From an uncultured Desulfobulbaceae bacterium (lineage in GTDB: Bacteria; Desulfobacterota; Desulfobulbia; Desulfobulbales; Desulfobulbaceae), in assembly GCA_945787305.1 (NCBI GenBank), contig CALZIH010000067.1:1-20044 (forward strand): a stretch of DNA of 20,044 nt. The letters run 5' to 3'. Shown one piece after another: positions 1 through 8,077 of the stretch. The position numbers and the translations under genes were made by a program. Under the pieces are notes generated by a model that saw nothing but the letters and a program-made list of their open reading frames with translations, had not been told where the DNA came from and did no database searches. How positions within the stretch are numbered: the stretch's first letter is position 1; every line of letters starts with the position of its first letter.

Positions 1-102
1 ATCCGCACGGCAATCATAAAAGTCTGCGCCGGAAAATTGGTCCGCCAACGCTCTACCGATCCTGCAGCCGCCATTGGTAATGGCCAACACCGCACAACGC
101 AT
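1..102 (-). CDS. cbiG: CbiG N-terminus (cobalt-precorrin-5A hydrolase), partial
   Basis: Only the first 34 codons are inside the window; the rest lies beyond position 1. The visible protein starts MRCAVLAITNGGCRIGRALA, which matches the usual CbiG opening (hydrophobic strand, T-x-G-G, then a helix). CbiG opens the delta-lactone of cobalt-precorrin-5A and releases acetaldehyde in the anaerobic cobalamin pathway. The ATG lies 2 bases after the cbiF stop codon, so it is the next gene of the cbi operon. Position after cbiF fits the pathway order (CbiF makes the CbiG substrate). Identification rests on a short stretch plus context. Confidence 0.75.
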   Translation of the reverse strand, partial: MRCAVLAITNGGCRIGRALADQFSGADFYDCRAD

Positions 103-104
103 AT

Positions 105-860
105 TCAGCCGGCCCTGTAGCCGTGGCTGAACCCGGCATCATAAAGCTTTGACGCCGCACTATCATCATCGGCAAGCGCTTTGCCCACCACGATCATGGC
201 GGTTTTTCGAATTTCGGAATTCTCAATTTTATCCGCAATATCAGCAAGCGTGCCCCGGACAATATGCTGCTCGGGCCAGGAGGCCTTTTCAACTACCGCA
301 ATCGGTGTATCAACGGCGTACCCCCCTGAAGTCAGCTCGCTAACGACCTCATCCATCATCGATACGGAAAGAAAAATGCACATCGAAGCCTGAATTGCGG
401 CGAGATTCTTTAGGGACTCACGCTCCGGTACCGGGGTTCGACCTGCCCGGCGGGTAAAAATAACGGTCTGGGTGACCTCGGGCACTGTCAACTCCACCTT
501 AAGGGCTGCCGCAGAAGCCAAGGCCGAGCTAACCCCGGGAACGACCTCATACTCAATGTTCTCTTTATCAAGCCGCTGCATTTGCTCCCGGATGGCACCG
601 TAAATGGATGGATCCCCGGTATGCAGCCGGACCACCTTTTTCCCCTGCCGACAAGCAGGTATCATGATTCCCATGATACCATCCAGGTCCATACCGGCAG
701 AATCATGGATCTCCGCCTCAACCCCCTCCAGCAGGGCCGGGTTAACCAGACTGCCTGCATAGACGATGACGTCGGCCTCATCAAGCATTTTCCTCCCTTT
801 CAAGGTAATCAGCTCGGGGTCTCCGGCACCGGCACCGACAAAAACTATGGGTTGACTCAT
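105..860 (-). CDS. cbiF: Cobalt-precorrin-4 C11-methyltransferase CbiF
   Basis: A SAM-dependent tetrapyrrole methylase of 251 residues, the normal family length. It methylates C-11 of cobalt-precorrin-4 in the anaerobic corrin pathway, in the cytoplasm. The N-terminal SAM-site glycine motif VGAGAGDPELIT (residues 8-19), the LHTGDPSIYGA motif (about 79-89) and the VPGVSSALASAAAL segment (about 108-121) are diagnostic for this methylase fold and for the CbiF/CobM subgroup. The ATG is preceded by AGGGG about 6 bases upstream. It follows cbiL after 33 bases and is followed 2 bases later by cbiG, so it is co-transcribed with them. Confidence 0.95.
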   Translation of the reverse strand: MSQPIVFVGAGAGDPELITLKGRKMLDEADVIVYAGSLVNPALLEGVEAEIHDSAGMDLDGIMGIMIPACRQGKKVVRLHTGDPSIYGAIREQMQRLDKENIEYEVVPGVSSALASAAALKVELTVPEVTQTVIFTRRAGRTPVPERESLKNLAAIQASMCIFLSVSMMDEVVSELTSGGYAVDTPIAVVEKASWPEQHIVRGTLADIADKIENSEIRKTAMIVVGKALADDDSAASKLYDAGFSHGYRAG

Positions 861-893
861 GAATTACCCCTGTTCGAGTTACACGTCATAGAT

Positions 894-1706
894 TCATACT
901 TCCTGCAACGACGGAGCCATCAGTGAGGGCTCCTCCAAGGACCGTATCCTTGTTTGGATCCCAATCTGTTTTTTTCGGACCAGCAGGGTTGTAAAGTAGT
1001 GCAGTTTCTTGTTCAGCGCCTCCCGGATATCCGTATAGATCTTCTGATCATCCATACCACAACGTTCGATGAGTACAGCCTTATCGGTCAAGCCCAGTTC
1101 ATCAAGTAAAGCTATAACGTGATCGAGTTTACGATACACCTTCATCAGAACAACGGCATCAAACGTTTGCAGTATTTGCCGCAAGCGCTCATCATCAAAA
1201 GCAGCTGGCACAATAGAAACCACATCATCCCCCAGACCCAAGGGGCTGCAGACATGAGCTGAGCAAGCAGCCATAGCCGTGATTCCGGGAATGATAGAAA
1301 CTGAAAGATACGGTCGCAGCTCTTGCAGGGTAGCCAGCAAATAAAAGGCGGTGGAATAAAGCCCGGGGTCACCCAGAGTGGGAAAGGCAACATCCTCACC
1401 CGCATCAAGGTGTCTCAGGACCACCTGGGCAGCGTCACGCCAACCCTGCACAACGTCCGGGTCCTGTTCCTGCTCCAAATACACCTTTTTCATGGGAAAA
1501 CACAATTCCAGAACGGTTTTGTCAGTCAGTTCCACTTGCGCAGAAGCAATCTCCAGGGCACTACTGTTACCATTCTGTTTCGCCTTGGGCGCGACCCAAA
1601 CCTTTGTCTTTTCAAGGATACGCACGGCCTTACAGGTCATCAGTTCCGGATCTCCCGGACCAATGCCCACCAGGTACAGTCGTCCCTGTAGCTTGTTTAT
1701 TGTCAT
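894..1706 (-). CDS. cbiL: Cobalt-factor II / precorrin-2 C20-methyltransferase CbiL
   Basis: A 270-residue SAM-dependent methylase of the CbiL/CobI type, which methylates C-20 of cobalt-factor II. The N-terminal motif LYLVGIGPGDPELMTCKAVR, the FPTLGDPGLYSTAFYL motif near residue 110 and the IIPGITAMAACSA segment are visible; these are the SAM and tetrapyrrole binding parts of the family. The length is slightly above the usual 230-250. Its ATG overlaps the stop codon of the cbiT reading frame (ATGA), a translational coupling arrangement. If the upstream cbiT frameshift is real, ribosomes reading the cbiE frame would stop about 380 bases earlier, which could lower cbiL coupling. Confidence 0.92.
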   Translation of the reverse strand: MTINKLQGRLYLVGIGPGDPELMTCKAVRILEKTKVWVAPKAKQNGNSSALEIASAQVELTDKTVLELCFPMKKVYLEQEQDPDVVQGWRDAAQVVLRHLDAGEDVAFPTLGDPGLYSTAFYLLATLQELRPYLSVSIIPGITAMAACSAHVCSPLGLGDDVVSIVPAAFDDERLRQILQTFDAVVLMKVYRKLDHVIALLDELGLTDKAVLIERCGMDDQKIYTDIREALNKKLHYFTTLLVRKKQIGIQTRIRSLEEPSLMAPSLQEV

Positions 1707-2209
1707 TTTTTTCCTGTTATTATGGTAATGGGATTTAGCTTTTTCTCCGCAAGGCCAGCACCTGGGTTTCTTGTGATCGAAACAGTCCGAACCGCCACTT
1801 CAAGTCCTTTTTTCGCCATCAATTCCGGTGCCTGCTCCGCTGTTTTTTCAAGCACAGCACTTGCGACCATCAGGCCGCCAACCAAAAGACGATCGGCAGC
1901 ATGATCAACAAGTTCTGCTAGCCGACCGCCGCTGCCACCAATAAAAACCCTGTCCGGATCGGGCAGCCCGGATAGCTGTCGCGGAGCCTCACCGGCGACG
2001 AGGTTGATATTGTACAAGCCGAACCTCGATATATTGTTGCGGATATTGTTTTGTCCTTCATTCTTCTTCGCCACGGTGTAGATATCAAGCCCCGGAGACA
2101 ACCTGGCAGCTAGCTTCCACCGATATCGAACCGGAACCGCCGCCCACGTCCCAGAAAACACCACGGACGGGCAAGCGCAGACAGTGGAGAATAACCGCTC
2201 GCACCTCAT
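1703..2209 (-). pseudogene. cbiT: CbiT half of CbiET, out of frame with CbiE (frameshift)
   Basis: This open frame encodes most of the cobalt-precorrin-6B C15-methyltransferase (decarboxylating). The real homology starts near position 2107 with AARLSPGLDIYTVAKK and continues through INLVAGEAP and PDPDRVFIGGSGGRL to the end, as in CbiT. Residues before that (MRCERLFSTVCAC...) are an out-of-frame reading of the SAM-binding part that sits in the CbiE frame. The nominal GTG start at 2209 would give a protein without the GGGSGS SAM motif, so independent translation would not give an active enzyme. Deleting four bases from AGCTAGCT (2108-2115) restores VEA-ARLSPG and one continuous CbiET. It may be a true mutation, an assembly error or strain variation. 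Confidence 0.8.
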
Positions 2210-2918
2210 CCTTGGTAATCAGGCCACGGGAATGAAGAATCTCTTGCTCCTGTAAGCCGAAAACCGGGCCTGAGGACTCGGGTATTTCCTGCTCAATCAA
2301 CATCATGTTCAGTGCCGCGAACTGTTTACCAGCAATTTCGCCCAGACTGCCGCGGGTCAGCTTTTCATCCTCGGTTCCCAGGTTCTCGGCCACCCGAACC
2401 CGAATGTTTTGTATACGGTTCTGATCTCCGTGTTGCTTGAGAACAGCTAATAAATCGGCTGCGATCCGGTCCGGCGAATTGCGATGGTCGGTAAACAACA
2501 TTACCTTGGTATGGGGCAAGATACGTCCAGCCAAACTGCCAGGATCACGACCATGGAGGCTGATCAGGGTCAAATCATCCCAGGGCACCTTGAATCGGGC
2601 ACAGGCCAGTTGAACCGCAGATAAAGCCGGAAAAATCCGCACCCGCTCAGAACCGAAACGCTCAATCATCGTCCGACCAATGCCGAAAAAAAGCGGGTCC
2701 CCCGAGGCAAGTATGGCAACATCACCATGGGTTAGCGCATCATCAACCCCATGAACCATTTCTTGCACCGGGGCAATGGGTATCCTTTTGCCCCGCACAC
2801 CGACAAGCAATGACTCAAAACGCTGTGAAACCACCACTGCATGACAAGATTGCATAAGCTGAGAGCATTCTGCCGGCAACCGGTTGCCGCTGACACCGAA
2901 TATCAAGATTTCAGACAT
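2085..2918 (-). CDS. cbiE: Cobalt-precorrin-7 C5-methyltransferase CbiE with truncated CbiT N-terminus
   Basis: The first ~200 residues form a complete CbiE tetrapyrrole methylase (C-5 methylation). Visible motifs are ILIFGVSGN at the start, ILASGDPLFFGIGRTM, IFPALSAVQLACARFKVPWDDLTLISLHGRD, and LMLIEQE-like MMLIEQEIP before the linker. Then the CbiT part begins: GLITKDEVRAVILHCLRLPVRGVFWDVGGGSGSISVEA, after which the frame runs out in SCQVVSGA and a stop. CbiE-CbiT fusions (CobL-like) are common, so the ancestral gene was probably cbiET of about 400 codons. I chose ATG 2918 because GGAGTGG precedes it; it overlaps the cbiD end by 8 bases. CbiE alone could still be active; CbiT is broken. Confidence 0.88.
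   Translation of the reverse strand: MSEILIFGVSGNRLPAECSQLMQSCHAVVVSQRFESLLVGVRGKRIPIAPVQEMVHGVDDALTHGDVAILASGDPLFFGIGRTMIERFGSERVRIFPALSAVQLACARFKVPWDDLTLISLHGRDPGSLAGRILPHTKVMLFTDHRNSPDRIAADLLAVLKQHGDQNRIQNIRVRVAENLGTEDEKLTRGSLGEIAGKQFAALNMMLIEQEIPESSGPVFGLQEQEILHSRGLITKDEVRAVILHCLRLPVRGVFWDVGGGSGSISVEASCQVVSGA
2108..2115. other. 4-base tandem duplication at the cbiET frameshift
   Basis: The bases AGCTAGCT are two adjacent copies of AGCT. On the coding (minus) strand GAA-GCT-AGC-TGC becomes GAA-GCT-GCC-AGG when one copy is removed, which joins the CbiE-frame ...SISVEA to the CbiT-frame ARLSPG, exactly the sequence expected at that point of CbiT. This is the simplest repair of the frame. 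Confidence 0.75.
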
Positions 2919-3999
2919 GCTCAACCACTCCATCTTCTGAGGTTACGAGATATACCGTAACCGGCAAACCGGAACGCTTGACGGCATATTCCCGTGCCCT
3001 AACACAGACGGCCCGAACCAAATCATCGCGTCCGGCGATCTTCAGGCGCTGATATATTTCCCTGGCCGTATTGGCAGTTGCCATGCTTGCAGCAAGATCC
3101 TCCTCCAAACCAAGTTCATGGAGAAAATCAGCAGCCTGCCGCATTTCCAGAGCCCCGTGCCTGACATGGGTCTGGGGAATGCCCAGGCCGCACTTGAGCA
3201 CTTTGGCCCACATACCGGCAAGATGTATTGCTGTAAACCCTTGTCGTTTTGCTGCTTTCAGGGCATAGGCCAGGTAATCGCCCATCATAACCCGGGCCTC
3301 TTCCGGCAGGTTCAATATCCGCTGCGCAGCGGCTTCGGAGGTCCTGCCGGTGGAGAGTAAAACCTCGCTTAACCCCACTGCCCGTGCAACCTTCATGGAG
3401 GCATCGATGGTATCGGTCCAGGCCTTTGCCGACACCGGCCGGACAATACCGGTGGTGCCGAGAATAGACAGGCCGCCGATGATGCCCAGCCGTTTGTTCA
3501 AGGTTTTTTCCGCCAGTATCTCGCCATCGGTAACAGAGATGGTTACCAATAAGGGAATTTCACCAGCCCCAAGCTCTTGTATGGCCTCGCCAACAGCCTT
3601 CCGAATCATCTCCCTTGGAACCGGATTAATAGCCGCCTCGCCCACCGGAACCGGCAGACCGGGTTTGGTGACCCGCCCGACTCCGGTACCGGCGACAAGG
3701 TGGATCAACTCATCGCCGGTTTCTGACTCATTTTCTTCAACAACGGCAACGATCTCCGCGCCGTTGGTCACATCGGGATCATCGCCGGCATCCTTGATCA
3801 CCGAGGCTCGCCCCTGACCATCCAGATAATCACAGGAATGGAGGGAAAAACCATATCGCTCACCGGTCGGAAATGGTATTTCCACCCGATCGATGTCCTG
3901 CCCCTTCAACAACACAAGCGTAGCCGCTTTGGCGGCAGCTGCTGCACAGGCGCCGGTGGTGAATCCGGATCTGAGTTTTTTTTTCTTCTTTATGCTCAA
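2911..3999 (-). CDS. cbiD: Cobalt-precorrin-5B C1-methyltransferase CbiD
   Basis: A 362-residue CbiD, normal length, which methylates C-1 in the anaerobic corrin pathway. The hallmark N-terminus LRSGFTTGACAAAAAKAA is present, followed by the DAGDDPDVTNGAEI segment, GTGVGRVTKPGLPVPVGEAAINPVPREMI and LGIIGGLSILGTTGIVRPVS, all CbiD signatures. The start is a TTG at 3999 directly before a lysine-rich stretch encoded by a run of nine A (minus strand, 3976-3984); no strong ribosome binding site is seen, so the start is less certain than the identity. It lies 24 bases after the NIPSNAP-like gene and overlaps cbiE. Confidence 0.95.
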   Translation of the reverse strand: MSIKKKKKLRSGFTTGACAAAAAKAATLVLLKGQDIDRVEIPFPTGERYGFSLHSCDYLDGQGRASVIKDAGDDPDVTNGAEIVAVVEENESETGDELIHLVAGTGVGRVTKPGLPVPVGEAAINPVPREMIRKAVGEAIQELGAGEIPLLVTISVTDGEILAEKTLNKRLGIIGGLSILGTTGIVRPVSAKAWTDTIDASMKVARAVGLSEVLLSTGRTSEAAAQRILNLPEEARVMMGDYLAYALKAAKRQGFTAIHLAGMWAKVLKCGLGIPQTHVRHGALEMRQAADFLHELGLEEDLAASMATANTAREIYQRLKIAGRDDLVRAVCVRAREYAVKRSGLPVTVYLVTSEDGVVEHV

Positions 4000-4023
4000 A
4001 TTACAAATTACTCATTGCTCTTC

Positions 4024-4329
4024 TCAACCGAACAGCGGTTTCATGAAACTTCGCTCATAGCTGATGATGCACCGCGTTTTGTCGGCATAGGCAAAAGCCT
4101 CTTGACAGCCTGCATCGCCAGCCATCTTTTCTCTATACTCTTCGTAGGCGGCCAGACTTGGAAAACTGAACAATGCCACGGCAATATTATTTGCCCCCTC
4201 ATGGGGTAAAAAATATCCGTGATGGGTACCGCCAAATTTATTCACCAAGGGGATCCACATGGCGGCATACTGTTCAAACTCTACCAACTTATATGGATCT
4301 ATTACATAGCGAAGATAACACGTGACCAT
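4024..4329 (-). CDS. NIPSNAP family protein in the cobalamin operon
   Basis: A 101-residue protein starting MVTCYLRYVIDPYKLVEFEQ. The Y-x-x-D-P-x-K-x-x-x-F-E pattern, the central GYFLPHEGANNIAVALFSFPSLAAYEEYRE and the C-terminal R-S-F-M-K-P-L resemble NIPSNAP-type dimeric alpha/beta-barrel proteins. No catalytic role is established for the bacterial forms, and no signal peptide is seen. ATG 4329 is preceded by AGGAGG 4 bases upstream, which decides it over the TTG at 4344. It sits between cbiC (21 bases) and cbiD (24 bases), so it is co-transcribed with them. A role in corrinoid chemistry is an inference from position only. Confidence 0.75.
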   Translation of the reverse strand: MVTCYLRYVIDPYKLVEFEQYAAMWIPLVNKFGGTHHGYFLPHEGANNIAVALFSFPSLAAYEEYREKMAGDAGCQEAFAYADKTRCIISYERSFMKPLFG

Positions 4330-4350
4330 ATGTCCTCCTATCAACAGAGA

Positions 4351-4977
4351 TCAGGCCAGCCGGAGTAAGGCATTGACAGCTGCCACCGCCACCGGGGTGC
4401 CGCCTTTTCGACCGAGCGCAGTGATGAAAGGATACTCCTTGCTCTCCAGAATCGCCTTGGATTCAGCAGCGTTGACAAATCCAACCGGAACCCCGATAAC
4501 AAGTTCGGGTCTGAACTTGCCGGCATCGATAAGTTCCATGGTTTTCAGCAGGGCCGTCGGCGCATTGCCGACAACGACTATGCCGATATTCTCATCCATG
4601 GCCAGCTCCACTGCTGCTTCGGAACGGGTCATGGTTTCCGCTTTCGCCCTGTCCATGGTTTCCGGATCACTGATCCGGCAGATCACCTTGCCGCCGAGCT
4701 GTTCCAGCAATCCTTTTGAAATCCCGCTTGCGGCCATGTTAACATCAACCAAAATGTTTTTTCCGGCCCGGAGTGCCTTCAATCCGGCGGTAATGGCCCC
4801 GGGGTGAAACCGCATGTTATCGGCAAAGGAAAAATCGCCGGTTGCATGGATACAACGCCGGAGCACGGCAAATTCTTCCGGGCCAAAATCAGTGGGCCCG
4901 ATCTCAGACTCAATAATGCGAAAACTCTCGGCCTCGATTTCCAGGGGCCCAATCTTTTGTAATTCAGGTAGGTTCAC
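4351..4977 (-). CDS. cbiC: Cobalt-precorrin-8 methylmutase CbiC
   Basis: A 208-residue CbiC/CobH, the normal length. It moves the methyl group from C-11 to C-12 to give cobyrinate. The catalytic histidine is visible in RCIHATGDFSFADNMRFHPGA (His44), followed by LVDVNMAASGI, and the C-terminal signature ELVIGVPVGFVNAAESK (around residues 160-175) and ALGRKGGTPVAVAAVNALL. The start is a GTG at 4977 without a clear ribosome binding site; the upstream cbiA stop is 27 bases away, so coupling is likely. It is the substrate supplier for CbiA, encoded just upstream in the same operon. Confidence 0.95.
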   Translation of the reverse strand: MNLPELQKIGPLEIEAESFRIIESEIGPTDFGPEEFAVLRRCIHATGDFSFADNMRFHPGAITAGLKALRAGKNILVDVNMAASGISKGLLEQLGGKVICRISDPETMDRAKAETMTRSEAAVELAMDENIGIVVVGNAPTALLKTMELIDAGKFRPELVIGVPVGFVNAAESKAILESKEYPFITALGRKGGTPVAVAAVNALLRLA

Positions 4978-5004
4978 AATATTTTGTAATCAATTGGTTA
5001 ACAT

Positions 5005-6372
5005 TTATACTCTGGAAGCAAGACAAGACTCGACAAAATTGCGTCCAGCTTCCGGCGTTCGTCCCCAGTGCAGATGCACGTAGCCCGCTAAGGTGTTCTT
5101 GATGAGGTACCCTTCTATCCGTCCGTCATCGAGGATGTACCCTCGCCTCACCACTGCGGGCATTTCGTCAATTTCCGAGTAATGAAACTCGTGCCCGTAG
5201 CACTGGCAACCTTGAGCACCAAGCAGGGTATCGGCCTGGACTTGCACTTGTCGATAGCCTAACCTGCGCAATCGTTTCTGCATCCGTGACGCCACCGGGA
5301 AGACCCCGACCATGGGGTAGTCCCTGCCTTCGGTATCTTTGATAGAGGCGGTCAGATACATAAAACCGCCGCATTCGCCGTATACCGGCTTACCGGATGC
5401 TGAAAACGACTTAATTGCCTCACGCATGGACGTATTGTTAGCCAAGGCTGGAGCATGCAACTCGGGGTAGCCTCCACCGAGATAAAGGCCATCCAGGTTT
5501 TCCGGCAACGCCTGATCGTGGAGGGGACTAAAAAGAACAAGCTCGGCCCCGGCACCCTCTAACATCTCCAGATTATCCTGGTAATAAAAACAAAAGGCCT
5601 CATCCCAGGCAACACCGATACGGACAGAGTCCGACGGTTTTTGTGCCCCCTCAACCTTGGCATCCGGGGGTTCAAGTGCCTTTGCTGATTGGGCAAGTTC
5701 CAGTAAACAATCCAGGTCGAGGTGTTGTTCAACCAAATCAATCAGGCGCTGCTGATTCAGATGAACCTCGGCGCCCATATGCAAACCGAGATGGCGAGAC
5801 GGAAGGGTAATGGTGCTGTCCCTTGGCAGAGCACCAATTATCTCTGCACGGCAGTGTTGCTGTACAGCCCCTGCAATCATCTGCAGATGACGGTCACTTC
5901 CAACCCGGTTAAGGATTACCCCGACCACTTGCACTTCAGGGTCCAGGGTTTCAAAACCTTTAATTACAGCAGCCACACTTTCAGCCGCAGAGCGGACATC
6001 CACCACAAGTATGACAGGGAGACCGAGCAGGGAGGCAAGGCCGGCCGCTGAACCTTTGCCGCCGTCAAATAGACCCATCACCCCTTCAATAACAGATACT
6101 CCGTCTTGCGGAGCATGGTCAGCATAAAGCTTTTGCACGTAGTCGGCCCCGCACATCCGCACGTCCAGATTTCTCGACAACCGACCGGTTACCAGGCGAT
6201 GCAGGGTAGGATCAATGAAGTCGGGCCCGCATTTAAACGGCTGCACGTTCATCCCTCGCTTAGACAACGCCGCCATAATACCAAGGGTCGCAGTAGTCTT
6301 ACCACAACCGCTGCTGGTTCCTGCAATAACGATGGCTGGATTCGAATTCCGTGTTCCAAGTTCCGGGTTCAT
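5005..6372 (-). CDS. cbiA: Cobyrinate a,c-diamide synthase CbiA
   Basis: A 455-residue enzyme that uses ATP and glutamine to amidate the a and c side chains of cobyrinate. The N-terminal dethiobiotin-synthase-like domain carries the P-loop GTSSGCGKTT (residues 18-27) and FKCGPDFIDPTLH. The C-terminal class I glutaminase domain carries LYLGGGYPELHAPAL and the nucleophile Cys334 in YGECGGFMYL; the HLHWG near residue 433-437 contains the likely catalytic His. The ATG overlaps the btuF stop (ATGA). The first dozen residues (MNPELGTRNSNP) precede the conserved start and are encoded by a short degenerate repeat, so the native N-terminus may have been extended. Confidence 0.96.
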   Translation of the reverse strand: MNPELGTRNSNPAIVIAGTSSGCGKTTATLGIMAALSKRGMNVQPFKCGPDFIDPTLHRLVTGRLSRNLDVRMCGADYVQKLYADHAPQDGVSVIEGVMGLFDGGKGSAAGLASLLGLPVILVVDVRSAAESVAAVIKGFETLDPEVQVVGVILNRVGSDRHLQMIAGAVQQHCRAEIIGALPRDSTITLPSRHLGLHMGAEVHLNQQRLIDLVEQHLDLDCLLELAQSAKALEPPDAKVEGAQKPSDSVRIGVAWDEAFCFYYQDNLEMLEGAGAELVLFSPLHDQALPENLDGLYLGGGYPELHAPALANNTSMREAIKSFSASGKPVYGECGGFMYLTASIKDTEGRDYPMVGVFPVASRMQKRLRRLGYRQVQVQADTLLGAQGCQCYGHEFHYSEIDEMPAVVRRGYILDDGRIEGYLIKNTLAGYVHLHWGRTPEAGRNFVESCLASRV

Positions 6373-7268
6373 GGCTTAACTTTTGGGTACAATATTTCAA
6401 AGACCGTCGAAATCCCTTTAAGCAGGCCGAGTGTCGGTCGAGAAACCAATTTTTCATCAACCAAGAAAATCTGATTCTCCCGTACGGCCTTGATAACCTG
6501 GAATCCCGGTTCCTGTTGTATCATTTCAACAGTCACCTGATTCATTCGCCCCTGTTGAGCCAAGAACACATCGATCCGGCCGGCCTTGGCAAGTATCCGC
6601 TCCTTTCCGTAAGCAGCAATGTTTGTTTTTCTTACCTGGAGAGCGTCCGCGGCCACATTTATCCCCCCTGCAGATTCCAACACAAAGATAGCCATGGAGC
6701 TGGGAGCAAAGGTCTTCATCCGCTTGTGGATGGATTCAAAATAGACCTTTTTTCGATCCTGCTGTGCAATTTGATCAACCTGTTGTTTGATGTCGGCCAG
6801 GCCGGTACCAAAACGGGCAATCATCTGCCCAGCCTCCTGAGGATGACCGGTCAACCTACCCAGGGTTTCCCAATAACGAAACATCTCATCTATAGCTGCC
6901 GGTTGGAGAGAAACCACCTTGACCCCGCTCTGCTCAAGTCGCTGCACAAGCTGTGGATAGCTGCGGCTGATCATGGGTCGGATCAAAACAAGATCCGGTT
7001 TCAGGGCCAGCAGCCGCTCCGGATCATCACGAAAACTCAGTCGCGGCAAATCGGGAAGTTGCCGGTCGCTGCGCCCGACCGCCACGATCTGCCCACCAGC
7101 ACCCATATCAATCAAGTTCCGGGTATGGGCGGCATAGAGGGAAATAATCCGGGTAAAAGGCTTCTCCACCACAATGACCCGGCCATCGCTGTCAACAATC
7201 GGGTTACCTGCCGCAAAAGCGACAACGGGCAGGAACAATACTAAAAAAAAGCACAATCGTTTCAACAT
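6369..7268 (-). CDS. btuF: Periplasmic corrinoid-type ABC substrate-binding protein
   Basis: An exported solute-binding protein of the BtuF/FecB-like class (299 residues from ATG 7268). The N-terminus MLKRLCFFLVLFLPVVAFA is a signal peptide with likely cleavage after AFA; no lipobox is seen. The mature part has the typical PFTRIISLYAAHTRNLIDMGAGGQIVAVGRSD opening and the LKPDLVLI strand, followed by the long backbone helix region. A TTG at 7280 that overlaps the btuD stop is an alternative start adding four residues. It is coupled to btuD and btuC upstream and cbiA downstream, all under one B12 riboswitch, so a corrinoid or corrin precursor is the likely ligand. Iron chelates or heme cannot be excluded by sequence. 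Confidence 0.85.
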   Translation of the reverse strand: MLKRLCFFLVLFLPVVAFAAGNPIVDSDGRVIVVEKPFTRIISLYAAHTRNLIDMGAGGQIVAVGRSDRQLPDLPRLSFRDDPERLLALKPDLVLIRPMISRSYPQLVQRLEQSGVKVVSLQPAAIDEMFRYWETLGRLTGHPQEAGQMIARFGTGLADIKQQVDQIAQQDRKKVYFESIHKRMKTFAPSSMAIFVLESAGGINVAADALQVRKTNIAAYGKERILAKAGRIDVFLAQQGRMNQVTVEMIQQEPGFQVIKAVRENQIFLVDEKLVSRPTLGLLKGISTVFEILYPKVKP

Positions 7269-7276
7269 CGCTGGTC

Positions 7277-8077
7277 TCAACTTGGAATTTTATAACTCAC
7301 TTGCCTGCAACCGGAAAACTCATCCAACCGAACGTGGGCATCAACACCATATACATCACGGATGACCTGTGCTTGCAGCACCTCATCAAGTGCTCCCTGA
7401 TACAACAATCGTCCATTTTTCAAAAAGATCAACTGGTCACAAAAAAATGTGGCAAGGTTTAAATCATGTAAAGCCGCGATCACGGTTAACCCTTTTTTCC
7501 TTATTCGCCTGCGGATGGCACCAAGGATAGACAGCGAGTGATAAACATCAAGGTTTGAAGTCGCCTCATCCAGCAGCAGGACTTCCGGGTCCTGGGCCAG
7601 TGCCCTGGCCACGGCCACCCGTTGCTTTTCTCCTCCGGACAGCCTTGTAACTTGCCGATCGGCAAGCGTTGCAATCCCCAGCTCCTCCATCACAGAATCA
7701 ACCAAGGCATAATCCTGGTCCGAAAGTCCTGAAAACCTGCCCAGATGTGGATGACGCCCCATCTCCACCACTTCGCGAACCGAAAAACCGAAGCGCACCA
7801 CAAAGTCCTGGGGCACAAGGGCCACTTTCCCGGCAAGCGCCTTTGACCGCCAGGACGATAGAGCAGCTCCCCCCAGTTCGATCCTGCCCGCTGTCGGCAG
7901 CAGCAGACCACAAAGGAGATCAAGCAGGGTTGTCTTGCCGCTGCCGTTTGGCCCCAACACACCGTAACAACACCCTTTTTTTAACTGCAGATTAAGATCA
8001 TGGAGAACAGGAAGGTTCCCGTACGAAAAACCGACCTGCTGCAACTGCCAGAGAAGCTTAGAAGCCTGCTGTGCCAT
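7277..8077 (-). CDS. btuD: ABC transporter ATP-binding protein, BtuD/FecE type
   Basis: A 266-residue ABC ATPase that powers the BtuC-like permease. The Walker A motif GPNGSGKTT is at residues 42-50, the Q-loop at VPQD (88-91), the ABC signature LSGGEKQRV at about 146-154, Walker B VLLLDEATSNLD at about 166-177 and the switch His in ALHDLNLATFF. This pattern is that of the cobalamin, iron-siderophore and heme importer group. The ATG at 8077 lies inside the 3' end of btuC (20-base overlap) with AAAGG upstream. Its stop overlaps or adjoins btuF, so the three transport genes are tightly coupled. Confidence 0.93.
   Translation of the reverse strand: MAQQASKLLWQLQQVGFSYGNLPVLHDLNLQLKKGCCYGVLGPNGSGKTTLLDLLCGLLLPTAGRIELGGAALSSWRSKALAGKVALVPQDFVVRFGFSVREVVEMGRHPHLGRFSGLSDQDYALVDSVMEELGIATLADRQVTRLSGGEKQRVAVARALAQDPEVLLLDEATSNLDVYHSLSILGAIRRRIRKKGLTVIAALHDLNLATFFCDQLIFLKNGRLLYQGALDEVLQAQVIRDVYGVDAHVRLDEFSGCRQVSYKIPS

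Noticed and set aside
3350..3817. Long plus-strand open frame opposite cbiD
   Set aside because: It is fully antisense to a clear cbiD gene, has no recognisable domain and follows from GC-rich codon use of the real gene.
6351..7244. Plus-strand open frame of 297 codons opposite btuF
   Set aside because: It covers the btuF gene on the other strand, has no domain and no ribosome binding site; btuF has a clear signal peptide and fold.
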